From contig DATKYR010000147.1 of assembly GCA_035528395.1 (NCBI GenBank), positions 7,549 through 71,548 on the forward strand: DNA of 64,000 nt, given 5' to 3'. The notes beneath the pieces are model-generated. The model saw only the letters and a list, made by a program, of their open reading frames with translations, ran no database searches and was not told the origin of the DNA. Of the stretch, positions 35,493 through 45,281 are shown in pieces. The position numbers were made by a program, and so were the translations under genes. The first letter of the stretch is position 1, and the number at the start of each line of letters is the position of its first letter. Origin of the DNA: NIOZ-UU13 sp035528395. Its GTDB lineage: Bacteria; Planctomycetota; Phycisphaerae; Sedimentisphaerales; Anaerobacaceae.

Positions 35493-38087
35493 TTATTCTT
35501 TTTGTCCTGCAACTACTGTTTCAACAATAGCCTTCTTGGCCTCGGCTACCGCCGGGCTGTATGGATAGTCTGTCGCTATGGTCTCGTAAATCACCTTGGC
35601 CTTGTCAACGGCCTTGATGCCACAGAGCGCCTTTATCTGCCGGACAAGCATCTGTGACCGATAGTAGTTACTTAATTCGAGCTTATTTAGCCGTTCAGCT
35701 AAATAAAAAGCGATTAAGTATTCTTTCCTCGCCAAGTGCACATCCAGTTTTATCAGGTTCAAATTCGGCATCAATAGCTTCACCGGGTCATTGGCGATGA
35801 TTTCCTCAATCTTCTCTATAGCATAATCCAACTGCTCCGGGTCGTCGGTGCTATCTGCCAATTGTCTTGCTGCGCGCAATCGCCCAACATCCTTGACCTC
35901 CTGCTTAGTACTGTCGGGCTGTTCGGAAGCAGCCCGAAGATTTTGAAGTATTTCCCTTGCTTCTTTAACCTGCTCCAGCGCTATCAGAGCTTCAGCTTTA
36001 GCCATCCTGAATCGAGTAACTATTTTCTTGTCTAACTTTCTCTCCTCGAGCTGGTTTAGAATCTTTAACGCCTCCTGCGCCTTTCCGAAGCATTGCACCA
36101 ATAATTCAGCTTGAGAAACCATCGCATTTTGGCGAACCACCGTATTCGGCGCCGATTTTTCATGCAGACGGGTGAAAAGTTTCAACGCCTGTTCATACTG
36201 CCGTACCGAAGCCGATCGCAGGTACTGACCCAATTCAAGGCAGAAATGTCGGTGCTTGGATTCCGCCACAAGCTCGTCCATTCTATTCATTAAAGCCGCC
36301 GCGGCCTGTTGCCTCCACAGTTGGCGCTCAAGGCCATCGGCAAAAGCATATAAATTGACGATATCACCTATTGGCAGTTTGTCAAAGTTACTTTCAGATA
36401 TAGCTTTCTCAAAGGCCTGTTTGTTACCCGGCTCAAGCTGGATTTTATCCCATAAAATATGAACGTGGATTTTTTGTCTTATCTCGACGATTACCTCTCC
36501 GTTTTTCAGCACTTCAAGTGTTACTGTGCGCATCTCGGGTCGTAAAAACACATGCTCGATACTTTCGCCGGTCTCGATTGTTCCATCGTCGAATTTCCAC
36601 CGGTATGAATAATCCACGTTGCGTTGTGCCTTGAGGGCGTCGAATCGCATCCGAATCAGAGCCGCTTTCTCCTGGTCCAGCCGCCAATCATCGGTTATCT
36701 GCCAATTAAAGCTGCCCCCATCTTTGGCCAGGTCTTTATATCCAATTTCAGTAGCCACGAAGCGTCCCACAGGCAGGAAATCACCTCTGGCCATAAGGCC
36801 TAATTTTTCCTGCGGCATTTGCCAGGCGGCTAACGTAAACATTTTTCCCCATGGGCTGCAGTTCAGATATTCCAGCTTATGCACGCCAGCTCCCAGAGAA
36901 ATCTTACCCTGTTCCTCTCCCTTTATACCAGCCTTATAGTCGTGTTCACCGGGCCAGCTCACCACCACCTTGCCGTCTATAAGCAGATGCGAGGTCCAAT
37001 TCGAGGCCGTGGCGAAAATGTAATCGCCCGCTTCGTCGGTCTGGAAGAAACCCTCATAGCGATACAACGCAAGACGGGGTTTCTTATCGGTGTTATCAGA
37101 ACCAGATTCCTCCAATCGATGAATTGGAAACGAATGGTGAACATTATCAACCAGACTCTTGCCCATCGGCTCGGCGACATTATTCCACACTTTTAATAAA
37201 CCGGAAAGCTCCTTACACTCGGGGTAATTTTTGCCTGTATATCTTGTCTCTAAAGTTACCCCGGCTTTGGGCTCCCATACTGAGGAGGCAGGTTTATACT
37301 TCTCTTTGTGCACAAGATAAACAAAATAGATCGTGCTGCCATAGGAATTGTCGAAAAGAATCTCCATCGGCTCATCTGCTTTGGTCCAAAATAACCGGCT
37401 GGGGACTCGCTGGCCTATAGTCGTAAAAACTACCGCTTCGAAATCCCTCGCATCAAAGCCGGGCATATATAGCTTGGCATAAGAGACCTCCGGATTTTGC
37501 CCCCTCAGCAGATATCCTGCGCTAACCAGACTTGCCCGTCGCTCGCCTTTCATATCGGAACCGGTCGTTACCAATTTAATCTGCTCGGCTGTCGATGGAA
37601 TCCCGATATTAATTTCAAGCGGCGGCATATGTTTGGTCAACGGCTCTGATTTGTACACTCTTCTTTTGTCTGCATAAATCTCAAAGCTGACAGACATATC
37701 GGAATCAGCTCTATCATTAAGTCCGGCCAATGCTACAAAACGCCTATGCTGATTCTCGTGTTTGTAAGTAACCTCTCCAGGGCAGGTCATATTGATACCT
37801 TTTTTATAGACCTTCCCATTAAGTCTATAGTACGAGCCGGTCCACTTCTTCTTTTTTTTCAAATCGGACAGATGAACATCAGGTATCTGTGAGTGGGCCG
37901 GGTCTTTTTCAATGCGAAACCGAAACGCCGCATCCTCGAGGTGCCACGGAACGGACCTGCCGACCTCAGCGGCCCAGCCGATATTGCAAACAAATAAAGC
38001 TGCCGCGGCAGCAAACAACAACCGTCTTATATGCTCTATTGACAACATAATTTTCAGCATACTGCAACTACATCCAAAATTGCTCAT
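35493..38087 (-). CDS. Secreted PA14-like / PKD / TPR protein
   Basis: 864 residues, last gene of the eight-gene operon; its ATG overlaps the preceding stop (ATGA). A signal-like stretch (IEHIRRLLFAAAAALFVCNI) is near the N-terminus; the ATG at residue 14 is an alternative start. About residues 300-425 resemble a PA14/carbohydrate-binding domain (YEGFFQTDEAGDYIFATAS, LLIDGKVVVSWPG). Residues about 490-560 are a PKD-like domain (YRWKFDDGTIETGESIEHVF). From about 590 to the end are tetratricopeptide-type helical repeats. The mix suggests a periplasmic scaffold. No enzymatic motif is seen. Confidence 0.78.
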   Translation of the reverse strand: MSNFGCSCSMLKIMLSIEHIRRLLFAAAAALFVCNIGWAAEVGRSVPWHLEDAAFRFRIEKDPAHSQIPDVHLSDLKKKKKWTGSYYRLNGKVYKKGINMTCPGEVTYKHENQHRRFVALAGLNDRADSDMSVSFEIYADKRRVYKSEPLTKHMPPLEINIGIPSTAEQIKLVTTGSDMKGERRASLVSAGYLLRGQNPEVSYAKLYMPGFDARDFEAVVFTTIGQRVPSRLFWTKADEPMEILFDNSYGSTIYFVYLVHKEKYKPASSVWEPKAGVTLETRYTGKNYPECKELSGLLKVWNNVAEPMGKSLVDNVHHSFPIHRLEESGSDNTDKKPRLALYRYEGFFQTDEAGDYIFATASNWTSHLLIDGKVVVSWPGEHDYKAGIKGEEQGKISLGAGVHKLEYLNCSPWGKMFTLAAWQMPQEKLGLMARGDFLPVGRFVATEIGYKDLAKDGGSFNWQITDDWRLDQEKAALIRMRFDALKAQRNVDYSYRWKFDDGTIETGESIEHVFLRPEMRTVTLEVLKNGEVIVEIRQKIHVHILWDKIQLEPGNKQAFEKAISESNFDKLPIGDIVNLYAFADGLERQLWRQQAAAALMNRMDELVAESKHRHFCLELGQYLRSASVRQYEQALKLFTRLHEKSAPNTVVRQNAMVSQAELLVQCFGKAQEALKILNQLEERKLDKKIVTRFRMAKAEALIALEQVKEAREILQNLRAASEQPDSTKQEVKDVGRLRAARQLADSTDDPEQLDYAIEKIEEIIANDPVKLLMPNLNLIKLDVHLARKEYLIAFYLAERLNKLELSNYYRSQMLVRQIKALCGIKAVDKAKVIYETIATDYPYSPAVAEAKKAIVETVVAGQKE

Positions 38088-41000
38088 TTATCCTGTTTTT
38101 TATCTTCCGTCTTCAGGCCTTTATCTTTGCCCTGTGCCAGAGCCTCGAAATAGGCGCTAATCATATGCTCGTAGCCCCTAAAACGATTTTGTTGTTCCCG
38201 GGAAAGAATATCGTTCAGCTTCCTGTCTGTTGCTTTGTCCTGGGTATATTGCAGTGCAATTTGCCTGCCCAATGCCCGGTGCGATTTCTTCAGAGAGTCG
38301 ACAACTTCATCGAAAGCTCCTCTGATATCTACTCCACTGCGGCTTTTGATAGACTCTTCTACTCCTTTCATCGCTTGAATAGACTTCTCAAATTCCATTG
38401 TTGGCAGATTATGACTTTCGAGCTTGAGCACCAGCTCTTGTGCCGACTGCCGGATTTTTTGCTGTTTTTCCTCTGTAGCTTTCATCATATCCAGTACTTT
38501 AGGAGGCAGCTTACCCCCTACCCCGAACATGGTGGCTTGGTCGCTGTCCTTACCGAGTCCTGTTCCGCCCGTCTGCGCTTTCGTGTCCTCATCTTTGACC
38601 TGGCCGCTTTCCAAAGGCGTGTTTGAGACTCGTTCTCGTAAACCGTACTCATTGTCGGACAGCGCCTTGGCTACCGGCTCTACCAGCTGGCCGTCGGACA
38701 TACCGCTGCGTCCTGCTCCGCTGCGTCCCTGAATAATATTATCCTCCGGCTTCTGGTCGCCGGTTTTGCCTTTAGCGCTTGTGCTGCTTATAGTTCCATC
38801 GGAAACCGGCCCAGCCGTATGGTCCAGAGAATTAAGATAGCTGCCGATATCTTCCACCTCCAGCCGCATTTCTTCTTCCGATGTAATCAAATCAGCTACC
38901 AGGTCTTCCAGTTCCGACGGCAGCTCCGCCAACGGCGCAAACAACTGCTCATCCTCGGGAATCTCTGCGATAAATTGAATATTATCATAGAATCCCAGTG
39001 TCGCCTCGCAGTTTATCATTAGCTCCTCGGCCATCTCCACCTCTTCAGTTTCCAGGCGATGGGCGTCAACTCGCGCTTGACGCATATCGGCTACTTCCCT
39101 GGCTTGTTTAGCAAGCTCGTCGGCCTCCTCGTAGAGACTTTTCATCGATTCGACCATCGCGTCGTCCCCAAAATCCTGAAGGTCCAGATTAGTAAAATCG
39201 TTCACCACATCCGACAAAATCTCCGCCAGTTTGGATTGGTCCATCGCAAGCTCTTCCAGTTTGTTCTCATCGGCCGCACTGAAGTCTTCCGGCGGTTTAT
39301 CCATAATCATTTGTCTTTCCTGCATTATCTGCTTCTGTTTCTCGACAAACTCATCCAATTCCTTGGCCATTTCTTTGAGCGATTCTTCTACGCCGGTATC
39401 AAGTGACTCGATACTTTCGCCTAAAATTTCCGCCGCCGCCTTTTCCGCTTCAGCCTGGCTCTCTTTGGCAATTACACCTTTAAGCGCAATGAGCTGTTCG
39501 AGCAGGAAAGCCTGCTGTTTTTCGACAGATTGCAGTGAATAAGAAACTGCAGATTTATTAGCCGCCTTAATTGCTTTAGTCTTTGGTTCTGTTGCACCAA
39601 TCGTTCCTATTTTCTCCATTACACGGGCGTGTTCGCCGTCTCTTAGCTCAACCAGTTTATCAACAAACCTCGGGCGCGGATGTGATGATACATCCCAGGC
39701 CTCAGTCATATAATCACCAACAAGCTTCTGCTTTTGGTCCATTTCGCCCTGATGCCTCTGCAGGTTCTTGATATTTTCCGCTTCTTTCCTGCTTGCATTA
39801 ATTACATCGTCGAGGTTCGTCAACACATTTTCCGTTACACCTAAAGCCGCCTGCTGCGCTTCAATGGCCTTGTCCAGTGCCGCAAAAGCAGTACCGTTCG
39901 GGTCATCAGCCGAAATCGTCAGCTCATCTAACGACCTGACCTGGAGTGTAACCGGCTGCGATTGACCCATGTGCTTCATTGGACTAAAATCCTGACAGAA
40001 TGCCTGCAGAACGTAGGCCGAACCCGGTTTGAACACACCGGCATCTATCGGCAGGCGAAGTGTCTCAGCCACCTGCTCCTTTCTTCCCGGTGGTCCTTCA
40101 TATTCCCAGTTCTCTATTGTTTTTGCAGGACTATTGGCCTGCATTTGTCCGAGTGTTACGTATATCCGGCCGATCCCAAAATCGTCAGAAGCTTGTATAT
40201 CGAACTTCAGCCTTTCTCCGGGATTCACCGTAAGGCTCCGGTCGGTATCCACAAATTCAATTTCCGGCACACTGTCCTGCTGCAGTAAGATCGGCCCGGA
40301 AGCAATGGCAATACGTCTGTCACTTCCAGGCCCCTTGACCTCAAGCTGGTAGGAACCGGCTTTTTGCAGATGCGTTTCTGCACGCCATACCCTGTCAACA
40401 TTTTTAAACTCAATCGTCTTGTCCTGCGCCTTCCACCACAGTCTTTCAGCCTGCTTGTCCAGCTTTACGTCCACAACTACCTGCGAATCTGCCAGTCCCG
40501 ATATCGCCTCAGGAGGCCCCAAAGTGCTAACCTTCCCTATACCCGTATATTCAGGTGACGAAATATGAAACTGAGACTCTTTTATTCTCGGCACTGTATT
40601 GACCGTCACCTTGATACTGGAACTATAAGTATCTGCCGCGAACACTCGAAAAGCAAACGGCCTATCTACTGCTGCAAAAGTATAATTGAATACTCCCTGC
40701 TTATCCCCTACGGCCTGCATGGTTGTACTTTTGCTTTTGCCCTTTTCGGTACTTATATAGTCCGCTCCATCCATCCATACAATCTCTGGATAACTCCGCA
40801 GCGCTCCATTACCCCCCCTGCCTTCAACTTCAACCGACACTAACAAATCATCAGCTTCCGCGATGGTTACGTCACTGTCCGGCGTAACCTTCAGCACCAC
40901 TGAGCCCGCCGGCGGAACATCCGACAACGGTCGTATGAACCTCGCAAAGGCATTGACCACATAACGGCTATGACTAAAACCATAAATCATCCAAAAAAGC

Positions 41001-41485
41001 ATAATAATCAAAAACGCTATCAGCCACTTTCTTATTCTCCTCCTGTCCCACAGCTTTCTCAGGTCTGCCGTTGACATTAAGGAAATGGCTGTCCCTATTG
41101 TTCGCCGGGCAAATGGTTTCTCATCTGAGGTAAATTCACGAGACTCAAAACACAGCGCATTAATCAGCATGTTTTCCGGCACATTATGTTTACGCTCCAG
41201 AAGTAACGCCGTACCCTCGAGCCCTTCGAGCTGTAAAATCGGCGATAACAAATTCTTCCAAAATTCAAATATCATCAAACCCACCCAGCCTAAAACAATC
41301 GCCAGTCGTAACCCGGGCGGAAGATGTAAAAGGTTATCCATAAAACACAGCGCAAGCCAAACACCCAAGCAAACCGTCCCCCACACTAATCCTCCTAAAA
41401 CAAGCCGGTTAGCCATCATTATTCGTCGGCCTCTGGCTACGGTCTCTCGAACCGGCTCGCTCTGCTGGTCATTTATATGGTCCAT
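38084..41485 (-). CDS. DUF4175-like membrane protein with long coiled coil
   Basis: 1133 residues. Two hydrophobic helices near 28-78, a third near 150-172, then beta-rich Ig-like segments (about 190-510) and a very long acidic and basic helical region (about 520-1110) with heptad-like repeats (QAEAEKAAAEILGESIESLD). This architecture matches DUF4175-type proteins that accompany MoxR/BatA operons. A glycine/serine-rich linker lies at about 910-945. It is probably inner-membrane anchored with a large periplasmic coiled coil that could contact the VWA proteins. Its first 10 codons are partly duplicated upstream (41611-41658). Confidence 0.78.
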   Translation of the reverse strand: MDHINDQQSEPVRETVARGRRIMMANRLVLGGLVWGTVCLGVWLALCFMDNLLHLPPGLRLAIVLGWVGLMIFEFWKNLLSPILQLEGLEGTALLLERKHNVPENMLINALCFESREFTSDEKPFARRTIGTAISLMSTADLRKLWDRRRIRKWLIAFLIIMLFWMIYGFSHSRYVVNAFARFIRPLSDVPPAGSVVLKVTPDSDVTIAEADDLLVSVEVEGRGGNGALRSYPEIVWMDGADYISTEKGKSKSTTMQAVGDKQGVFNYTFAAVDRPFAFRVFAADTYSSSIKVTVNTVPRIKESQFHISSPEYTGIGKVSTLGPPEAISGLADSQVVVDVKLDKQAERLWWKAQDKTIEFKNVDRVWRAETHLQKAGSYQLEVKGPGSDRRIAIASGPILLQQDSVPEIEFVDTDRSLTVNPGERLKFDIQASDDFGIGRIYVTLGQMQANSPAKTIENWEYEGPPGRKEQVAETLRLPIDAGVFKPGSAYVLQAFCQDFSPMKHMGQSQPVTLQVRSLDELTISADDPNGTAFAALDKAIEAQQAALGVTENVLTNLDDVINASRKEAENIKNLQRHQGEMDQKQKLVGDYMTEAWDVSSHPRPRFVDKLVELRDGEHARVMEKIGTIGATEPKTKAIKAANKSAVSYSLQSVEKQQAFLLEQLIALKGVIAKESQAEAEKAAAEILGESIESLDTGVEESLKEMAKELDEFVEKQKQIMQERQMIMDKPPEDFSAADENKLEELAMDQSKLAEILSDVVNDFTNLDLQDFGDDAMVESMKSLYEEADELAKQAREVADMRQARVDAHRLETEEVEMAEELMINCEATLGFYDNIQFIAEIPEDEQLFAPLAELPSELEDLVADLITSEEEMRLEVEDIGSYLNSLDHTAGPVSDGTISSTSAKGKTGDQKPEDNIIQGRSGAGRSGMSDGQLVEPVAKALSDNEYGLRERVSNTPLESGQVKDEDTKAQTGGTGLGKDSDQATMFGVGGKLPPKVLDMMKATEEKQQKIRQSAQELVLKLESHNLPTMEFEKSIQAMKGVEESIKSRSGVDIRGAFDEVVDSLKKSHRALGRQIALQYTQDKATDRKLNDILSREQQNRFRGYEHMISAYFEALAQGKDKGLKTEDKKQDK

Positions 41486-41658
41486 AACTTTGTTCCTCTA
41501 AGGTTCCTTTTTGGGGCTTTGGCCTACAATGACAGTGCCGCACCAATTTTCGTTCCTGGTGTGCTCCATCCTTCAACTGGAATCTGCCGCATATACTTGG
41601 AAATTGGTGCGGCAGGCTCGCTCTGCTGGTCATTCATATGGTCCATAACTTTGTTCCT
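41455..41658. repeat. Direct duplication of the DUF4175-like gene start
   Basis: The about 48-base stretch 41455-41502, covering the gene's first codons and ribosome region, recurs at 41611-41658 with few changes (GGCTCGCTCTGCTGGTCATT shared, then ATATGGTCCATAACTTTG). The second copy gives a 40-codon frame starting MDHMNDQQSEP and ending at a stop, which runs through palindromic element A copy 1. Confidence 0.8.
41537..41613. repeat. Palindromic element A, copy 1
   Basis: GCCGCACCAATTT (41537-41549) and AAATTGGTGCGGC (41601-41613) are perfect 13-base inverted arms around 51 bases. Related copies lie inside the next two large genes (43417-43491, 46012-46092). Confidence 0.8.
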
Positions 41659-42955
41659 CTAAAGTCCCTTTTGCCGTACGGGACCAAAGCTTTTCTGATA
41701 TAAAAACTTCCGGCGTAGGGTCATCTGGCAGCAAGATAACACGGAAAAACGTCCCCCGCGCCGATAGTATCATTTCCTGATTTGCCTTATCATACTTCCA
41801 TCGCCAGATGCTCAACCGCCAGGGTTCAACCCCGTTAGAAGTTGCCGTCTTACTTCTAACGGGGTCAACCACCGTCCCTAATTCTCTGTCCCACTCGCCG
41901 CCTATTTCTCCGAAATGAGTCGGCGCCACCTTGCGCCGCAGACTCACGAGAGTAAGCATTTCCTTGTCATTCTTACTGGCCAGCCCCCGCTTGTCGCTGG
42001 CGGGGGCCAGTACTCCTAACAGTTTCTTTTCATTGTAAAAATCTCTTTGTCTTTTGATGTGGTCATGAGCGACCGCAAACAGCTTTTTATCCTGTTCTTG
42101 GGGCCAGCCAACAATATACTTTCCGTCTTTCCTGGCGGCCAGATAAAACTCCTCACCAAACGCGGATTCAACCAAGCAGGTATCGTCGTTTTCGGTCATC
42201 TTAGTCGGTATCGGCGTCAAAGATTCCTTTGTCACCGCCTGAACCGCATCCTCCGGCCCAAAACGCATATCGGTAAACTTCACTGTAACTTTGGCTGCAA
42301 TGCTTTTACCTTCATCTAATAGTTTTATTCTTTGGACGTAAACAAGTTCATCCAGCGTGGTTCCCTCTCCGCCCCGCTGCTTACTCCGCAAAACCAGTCT
42401 GTGCGTTTTCTCCCCGGTCTTAAGATAAACTGTCACGGTGTAGAGATGCCCCCGCAAAGATTCATCACTGTTGAAAATCACCGTCGCGGCGAGATAACGC
42501 AGCGGATACGGTTTGCCGGAGTATTCTTTTGCGGCGGGCGAATAATCCGCTTCCCCTGTCTTTTCATTGTATTTGGTCGTTTCTATGAACTTCCAATTCC
42601 GGCGCATCTCCTCTTTTTCCGGATAAAAACGAATCTCCCGCACCGGCTCAAAAGTAAAATTTCTGACTTTGCCGTATTGCACATCTTCCCCTGTTACCAT
42701 ATCTTTGGTCTTGAGTTTCCCCCCCTTCGGTATGTTCAGCTTGAAACTTCGACCCAGCGTTAACGATATCTCGCCTGTCAGAACCTTCCCATCGGAAAAA
42801 TAGACCGCTGCTATTCTGGTCTGGCTCTTCTTTTGAGTGGCATCGCCAAGCAACGTCCCCGTCGAAGCACCACATACTGGGTTGACAGACCAAAATAAAA
42901 AGCAAAAAACACAGAATAAAAACTTAAAATTACACATTTTCGCTTTTAGCTTCAT
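41630..42955 (-). CDS. Secreted beta-rich protein of unknown function
   Basis: About 441 residues from the ATG at 42955 (a GTG at 42991 is an alternative). The N-terminus has a signal peptide (FKFLFCVFCFLFWSVNPVCG). The rest alternates charged beta-type stretches such as AAVYFSDGKVLTGEISLTLG and AATVIFNSDESLRGHLYTVT, and matches no family I know. Two repeat elements are read through in frame: one gives LAPASDKRGLASKND (H copy 1), the other VVDPVRSKTATSNGVEP (B copy 2). It lies between the VWA gene and the DUF4175-like gene, so it probably belongs to the same envelope complex. Confidence 0.75.
   Translation of the reverse strand: MKLKAKMCNFKFLFCVFCFLFWSVNPVCGASTGTLLGDATQKKSQTRIAAVYFSDGKVLTGEISLTLGRSFKLNIPKGGKLKTKDMVTGEDVQYGKVRNFTFEPVREIRFYPEKEEMRRNWKFIETTKYNEKTGEADYSPAAKEYSGKPYPLRYLAATVIFNSDESLRGHLYTVTVYLKTGEKTHRLVLRSKQRGGEGTTLDELVYVQRIKLLDEGKSIAAKVTVKFTDMRFGPEDAVQAVTKESLTPIPTKMTENDDTCLVESAFGEEFYLAARKDGKYIVGWPQEQDKKLFAVAHDHIKRQRDFYNEKKLLGVLAPASDKRGLASKNDKEMLTLVSLRRKVAPTHFGEIGGEWDRELGTVVDPVRSKTATSNGVEPWRLSIWRWKYDKANQEMILSARGTFFRVILLPDDPTPEVFISEKLWSRTAKGTLEEQSYGPYE
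41823..41874. repeat. Palindromic element B, copy 2, inside a coding sequence
   Basis: ACCCCGTTAGAAGT and ACTTCTAACGGGGT form a perfect 14-base stem with a 9-base loop, flanked by GGTTCA and CAACC. On the minus strand it is read in frame as VVDPVRSKTATSNGVEP. It matches copy 1 upstream of lpxD. Confidence 0.8.
41983..42007. repeat. GC-rich element H, copy 1, inside a coding sequence
   Basis: GCCCCCGC-TTGTCGCTG-GCGGGGGC, an 8-base stem. It differs at two positions from the copy in moxR (49612-49638). It is read in frame in the unknown secreted protein. Confidence 0.75.
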
Positions 42956-43010
42956 TTTCTTCGGCTCTTTTTTCAGCTTTGTTCTCTGCACAATTATTCA
43001 AACCTTTGCA

Positions 43011-45281
43011 TTAAAAAAGATTCATCTTGCGACGCATCGTCCATTCCAATATAAGAATACCCAAAAATATCAGAATGTATATGTACTTATCTTGAACCAG
43101 CGGAATCTCCATACTGACAGCATAGTCCATAACCCTACTTCTAAGTGTATCAACCAGATTTTCAAAATCGGTTTCTCGAAAATATGCACCGCCGCTTCGC
43201 ATCGCCAGGTCATCCAGAAACGCATGGTCAACTTCAAGATTAGCACCTTCATTCACACCCGGTCCCACTACTAATGTCTTTTCATAAGACTCTAATAGTT
43301 TCTCACCTACATAAGCCTGCACTTCAAACAGGTATTCGGCCCTCTTGGAAAAGACCATTTCCGCGCGGAATGTATTCTCCCTGCCTATCACGGGTTCGAC
43401 AGATACCGGCTGCCCTGCACCAATTGAACCTGAGCCGGGACGTTGCAAATCGGGCGCTGGCTCACGACTTTCGCTGGGAGACAATTGGTGCGGGGTCAAC
43501 GTTGCTTTCAAGTGCAACTGTCCCGGATTATAGCGCCCGGCAACGCGAATCGTAGCGCTGGCCTGTTCACCGGGTCTGTAGCCTTTTTTATCCCACTTGA
43601 TGCCCACAAAGCGCTCCCCTTCCTCCCACTGCGACAGGTTCCTGACCGACTGTCGCCAAAAATGACCGTAGGCCTGCTTAAGCACATCAGAGGTCTGAGT
43701 CCATTTCCACAGCGTATTCGTCGCCACTCCCATCGTCTGTCCCTCTCCGAAACGCTGAAGTGCAACTACCGATACCGTCCTGCTACCCACCGAAGCGTCC
43801 AGCAGGTTGATAGCTCCGCTCCTCAGAGACCCGGTTAGATTGATACTCTCAATCGTGGCTCCCGAACTCTGACTAATAAGTCTTGACGTTTCGGAAACAA
43901 TACTGTGATTTGCCGCTGATAACGGCACATTCACCGTAAACTGGTCTGTTTCCAGTTTTGGCTCGCCTGCACTTATCCGCCATGGAAACAGCGGCTCAAT
44001 CACCGTCCTCGAATACCCGCCCTGACCAAAGGAATGCTCTCCTCCAAGAAATATCACTGCTCCCCCTTCACGCACGTATTCCACCAGAGCCTGCAACTGT
44101 TCCTGCCGCCATTGTGTGGCAGGGAACGAACCAACTATAACGCATTTATACAGCCCAAGCAGTCCTTTGGTTGAAGGAAAGCCCGCTTCAAGATTCTCAT
44201 CACCTTTCTGGCGACTGCCACGCACAATAAATCGGTCACTGCTTACGCGAAACAGCGTCGTCAGTGCCACGGACGTATCATCGGACATCTCTTTGTAAAT
44301 CTGTCTGAAATCCCATCCTAACTGCTGAGCAAAAAGAAGTACAGACAGGGTATTTTTACGTACCTCTATTGAAAAAATCCGCGTATTGTTCAATTCAGAA
44401 AGCTCCCCATCAATCGTTTCGACTCGAACACGATACTTTTTCATTCCCATTTCAGATGGACTTTTCAAGTTGAACTTCACACGCGCTCTGGCCCCTGTTA
44501 GGTCAACCAGTTTGGAATCTCGAGTTTCCCAGTCCTGGCCGTCTTTGGCTTCCACTCTCACATTCACCCGCTCTGCCCCTGTGGCAAAAGCATAGGAAGC
44601 ACAGCGGGCTACAACCTCAGCGGTCACCTCAAAATCGCTTTGCTCTTCCACAACCTCCGGCGTCTCAATCCTGGTTATCGCTATATCATTCCATGTCTCA
44701 GGATCGCTGCCCACACCGGCAATATAAACCGGCACTTCAGGCAGCTTAACGTTTTGCACCACTTCGTCGCCGCCGTCAGTAAGCAGGAGCGCGCTCATGT
44801 AGTTGGATGTATCCGGCTTATCTGCTATTGTAACCAGACACTTGCCTAAATCGGTTTCTCGGACCTGCCCCTGCTCGACTGAGCTCGCCGAAGTCCGCAC
44901 CTCACTGTCAAATTCCAGGGTATCAAAATCTATGAAAGAAGACCGCAGCTCTTGCGTGAGTTCTTCAAGCAGACCATCGGCTCGTTTGCCCCGGCTGCCT
45001 TCAACTTTATCCTCGACCTCCATAGAAGAAGATGTATCCACAAGCGCAAGAACCTTTTGATTCTCGTCGGGTCTTTGCATCACTTTCCACACCGGGTCAA
45101 AATATGCTAAAATCAACAGCAGCACTATTAGTATCTTGGGTACCACCAACACCATGACCTCTTTGGCCGAATATTGTCTTCGCTGCCGTCGATACAGAAT
45201 AATCAGCCAGACCCCAAGCCCCAGAATCAGTCCCGCACTGAGAACGGGATTCAGATGTGTTTGCCAACGCAGTATTCCCAT
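43011..45281 (-). CDS. Membrane VWA-domain protein with GATase1-like domain
   Basis: 756 residues, starting inside the stop of the BatA gene (TAATG). Two N-terminal helices (about 10-28, 42-60) precede a VWA domain with the MIDAS motif VDTSSSMEV and LLLTDGGDE. Around 360-430 a class I glutamine-amidotransferase-like fold appears (KCVIVGSFPATQW, YVREGGAVIFLGGEHSFGQG) without a catalytic cysteine where one would expect it. A final helix (YIYILIFLGILILEW) anchors the C-terminus. Two repeat peptides are embedded in frame: RTSASSVE (residues about 128-136) and PHQLSPSESREP...GSGSIGAG (about 597-621). It is probably periplasmic and works with the BatA and DUF58 proteins. Confidence 0.85.
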   Translation of the reverse strand: MGILRWQTHLNPVLSAGLILGLGVWLIILYRRQRRQYSAKEVMVLVVPKILIVLLLILAYFDPVWKVMQRPDENQKVLALVDTSSSMEVEDKVEGSRGKRADGLLEELTQELRSSFIDFDTLEFDSEVRTSASSVEQGQVRETDLGKCLVTIADKPDTSNYMSALLLTDGGDEVVQNVKLPEVPVYIAGVGSDPETWNDIAITRIETPEVVEEQSDFEVTAEVVARCASYAFATGAERVNVRVEAKDGQDWETRDSKLVDLTGARARVKFNLKSPSEMGMKKYRVRVETIDGELSELNNTRIFSIEVRKNTLSVLLFAQQLGWDFRQIYKEMSDDTSVALTTLFRVSSDRFIVRGSRQKGDENLEAGFPSTKGLLGLYKCVIVGSFPATQWRQEQLQALVEYVREGGAVIFLGGEHSFGQGGYSRTVIEPLFPWRISAGEPKLETDQFTVNVPLSAANHSIVSETSRLISQSSGATIESINLTGSLRSGAINLLDASVGSRTVSVVALQRFGEGQTMGVATNTLWKWTQTSDVLKQAYGHFWRQSVRNLSQWEEGERFVGIKWDKKGYRPGEQASATIRVAGRYNPGQLHLKATLTPHQLSPSESREPAPDLQRPGSGSIGAGQPVSVEPVIGRENTFRAEMVFSKRAEYLFEVQAYVGEKLLESYEKTLVVGPGVNEGANLEVDHAFLDDLAMRSGGAYFRETDFENLVDTLRSRVMDYAVSMEIPLVQDKYIYILIFLGILILEWTMRRKMNLF
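43417..43491. repeat. Palindromic element A, copy 2, inside the VWA gene
   Basis: GCACCAATTG (43417-43426) and CAATTGGTGC (43482-43491) are perfect 10-base arms. The enclosed sequence resembles copy 3 (AATTGAACCTGAGCCGG versus AATTGACCCCGAGGCTGG). It is translated in frame. Confidence 0.8.
44874..44896. repeat. Element I, copy 1, inside the VWA gene
   Basis: CTCGACTGAGCTCGCCGAAG followed by TCC. It matches 46974-46996 in the next gene at 22 of 23 bases and is read in the same frame (RTSASSVE versus WTSANSVE). Confidence 0.65.

Noticed and set aside
38165..40843. Many 60-150 codon plus-strand frames opposite the DUF4175-like gene
   Set aside because: They overlap one long, well-formed minus-strand gene and show no ribosome sites or family motifs.
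41823..41842. GGTTCAACCCC resembling a tRNA T-arm
   Set aside because: No acceptor, D or anticodon arms around it; it is the left arm of palindromic element B.
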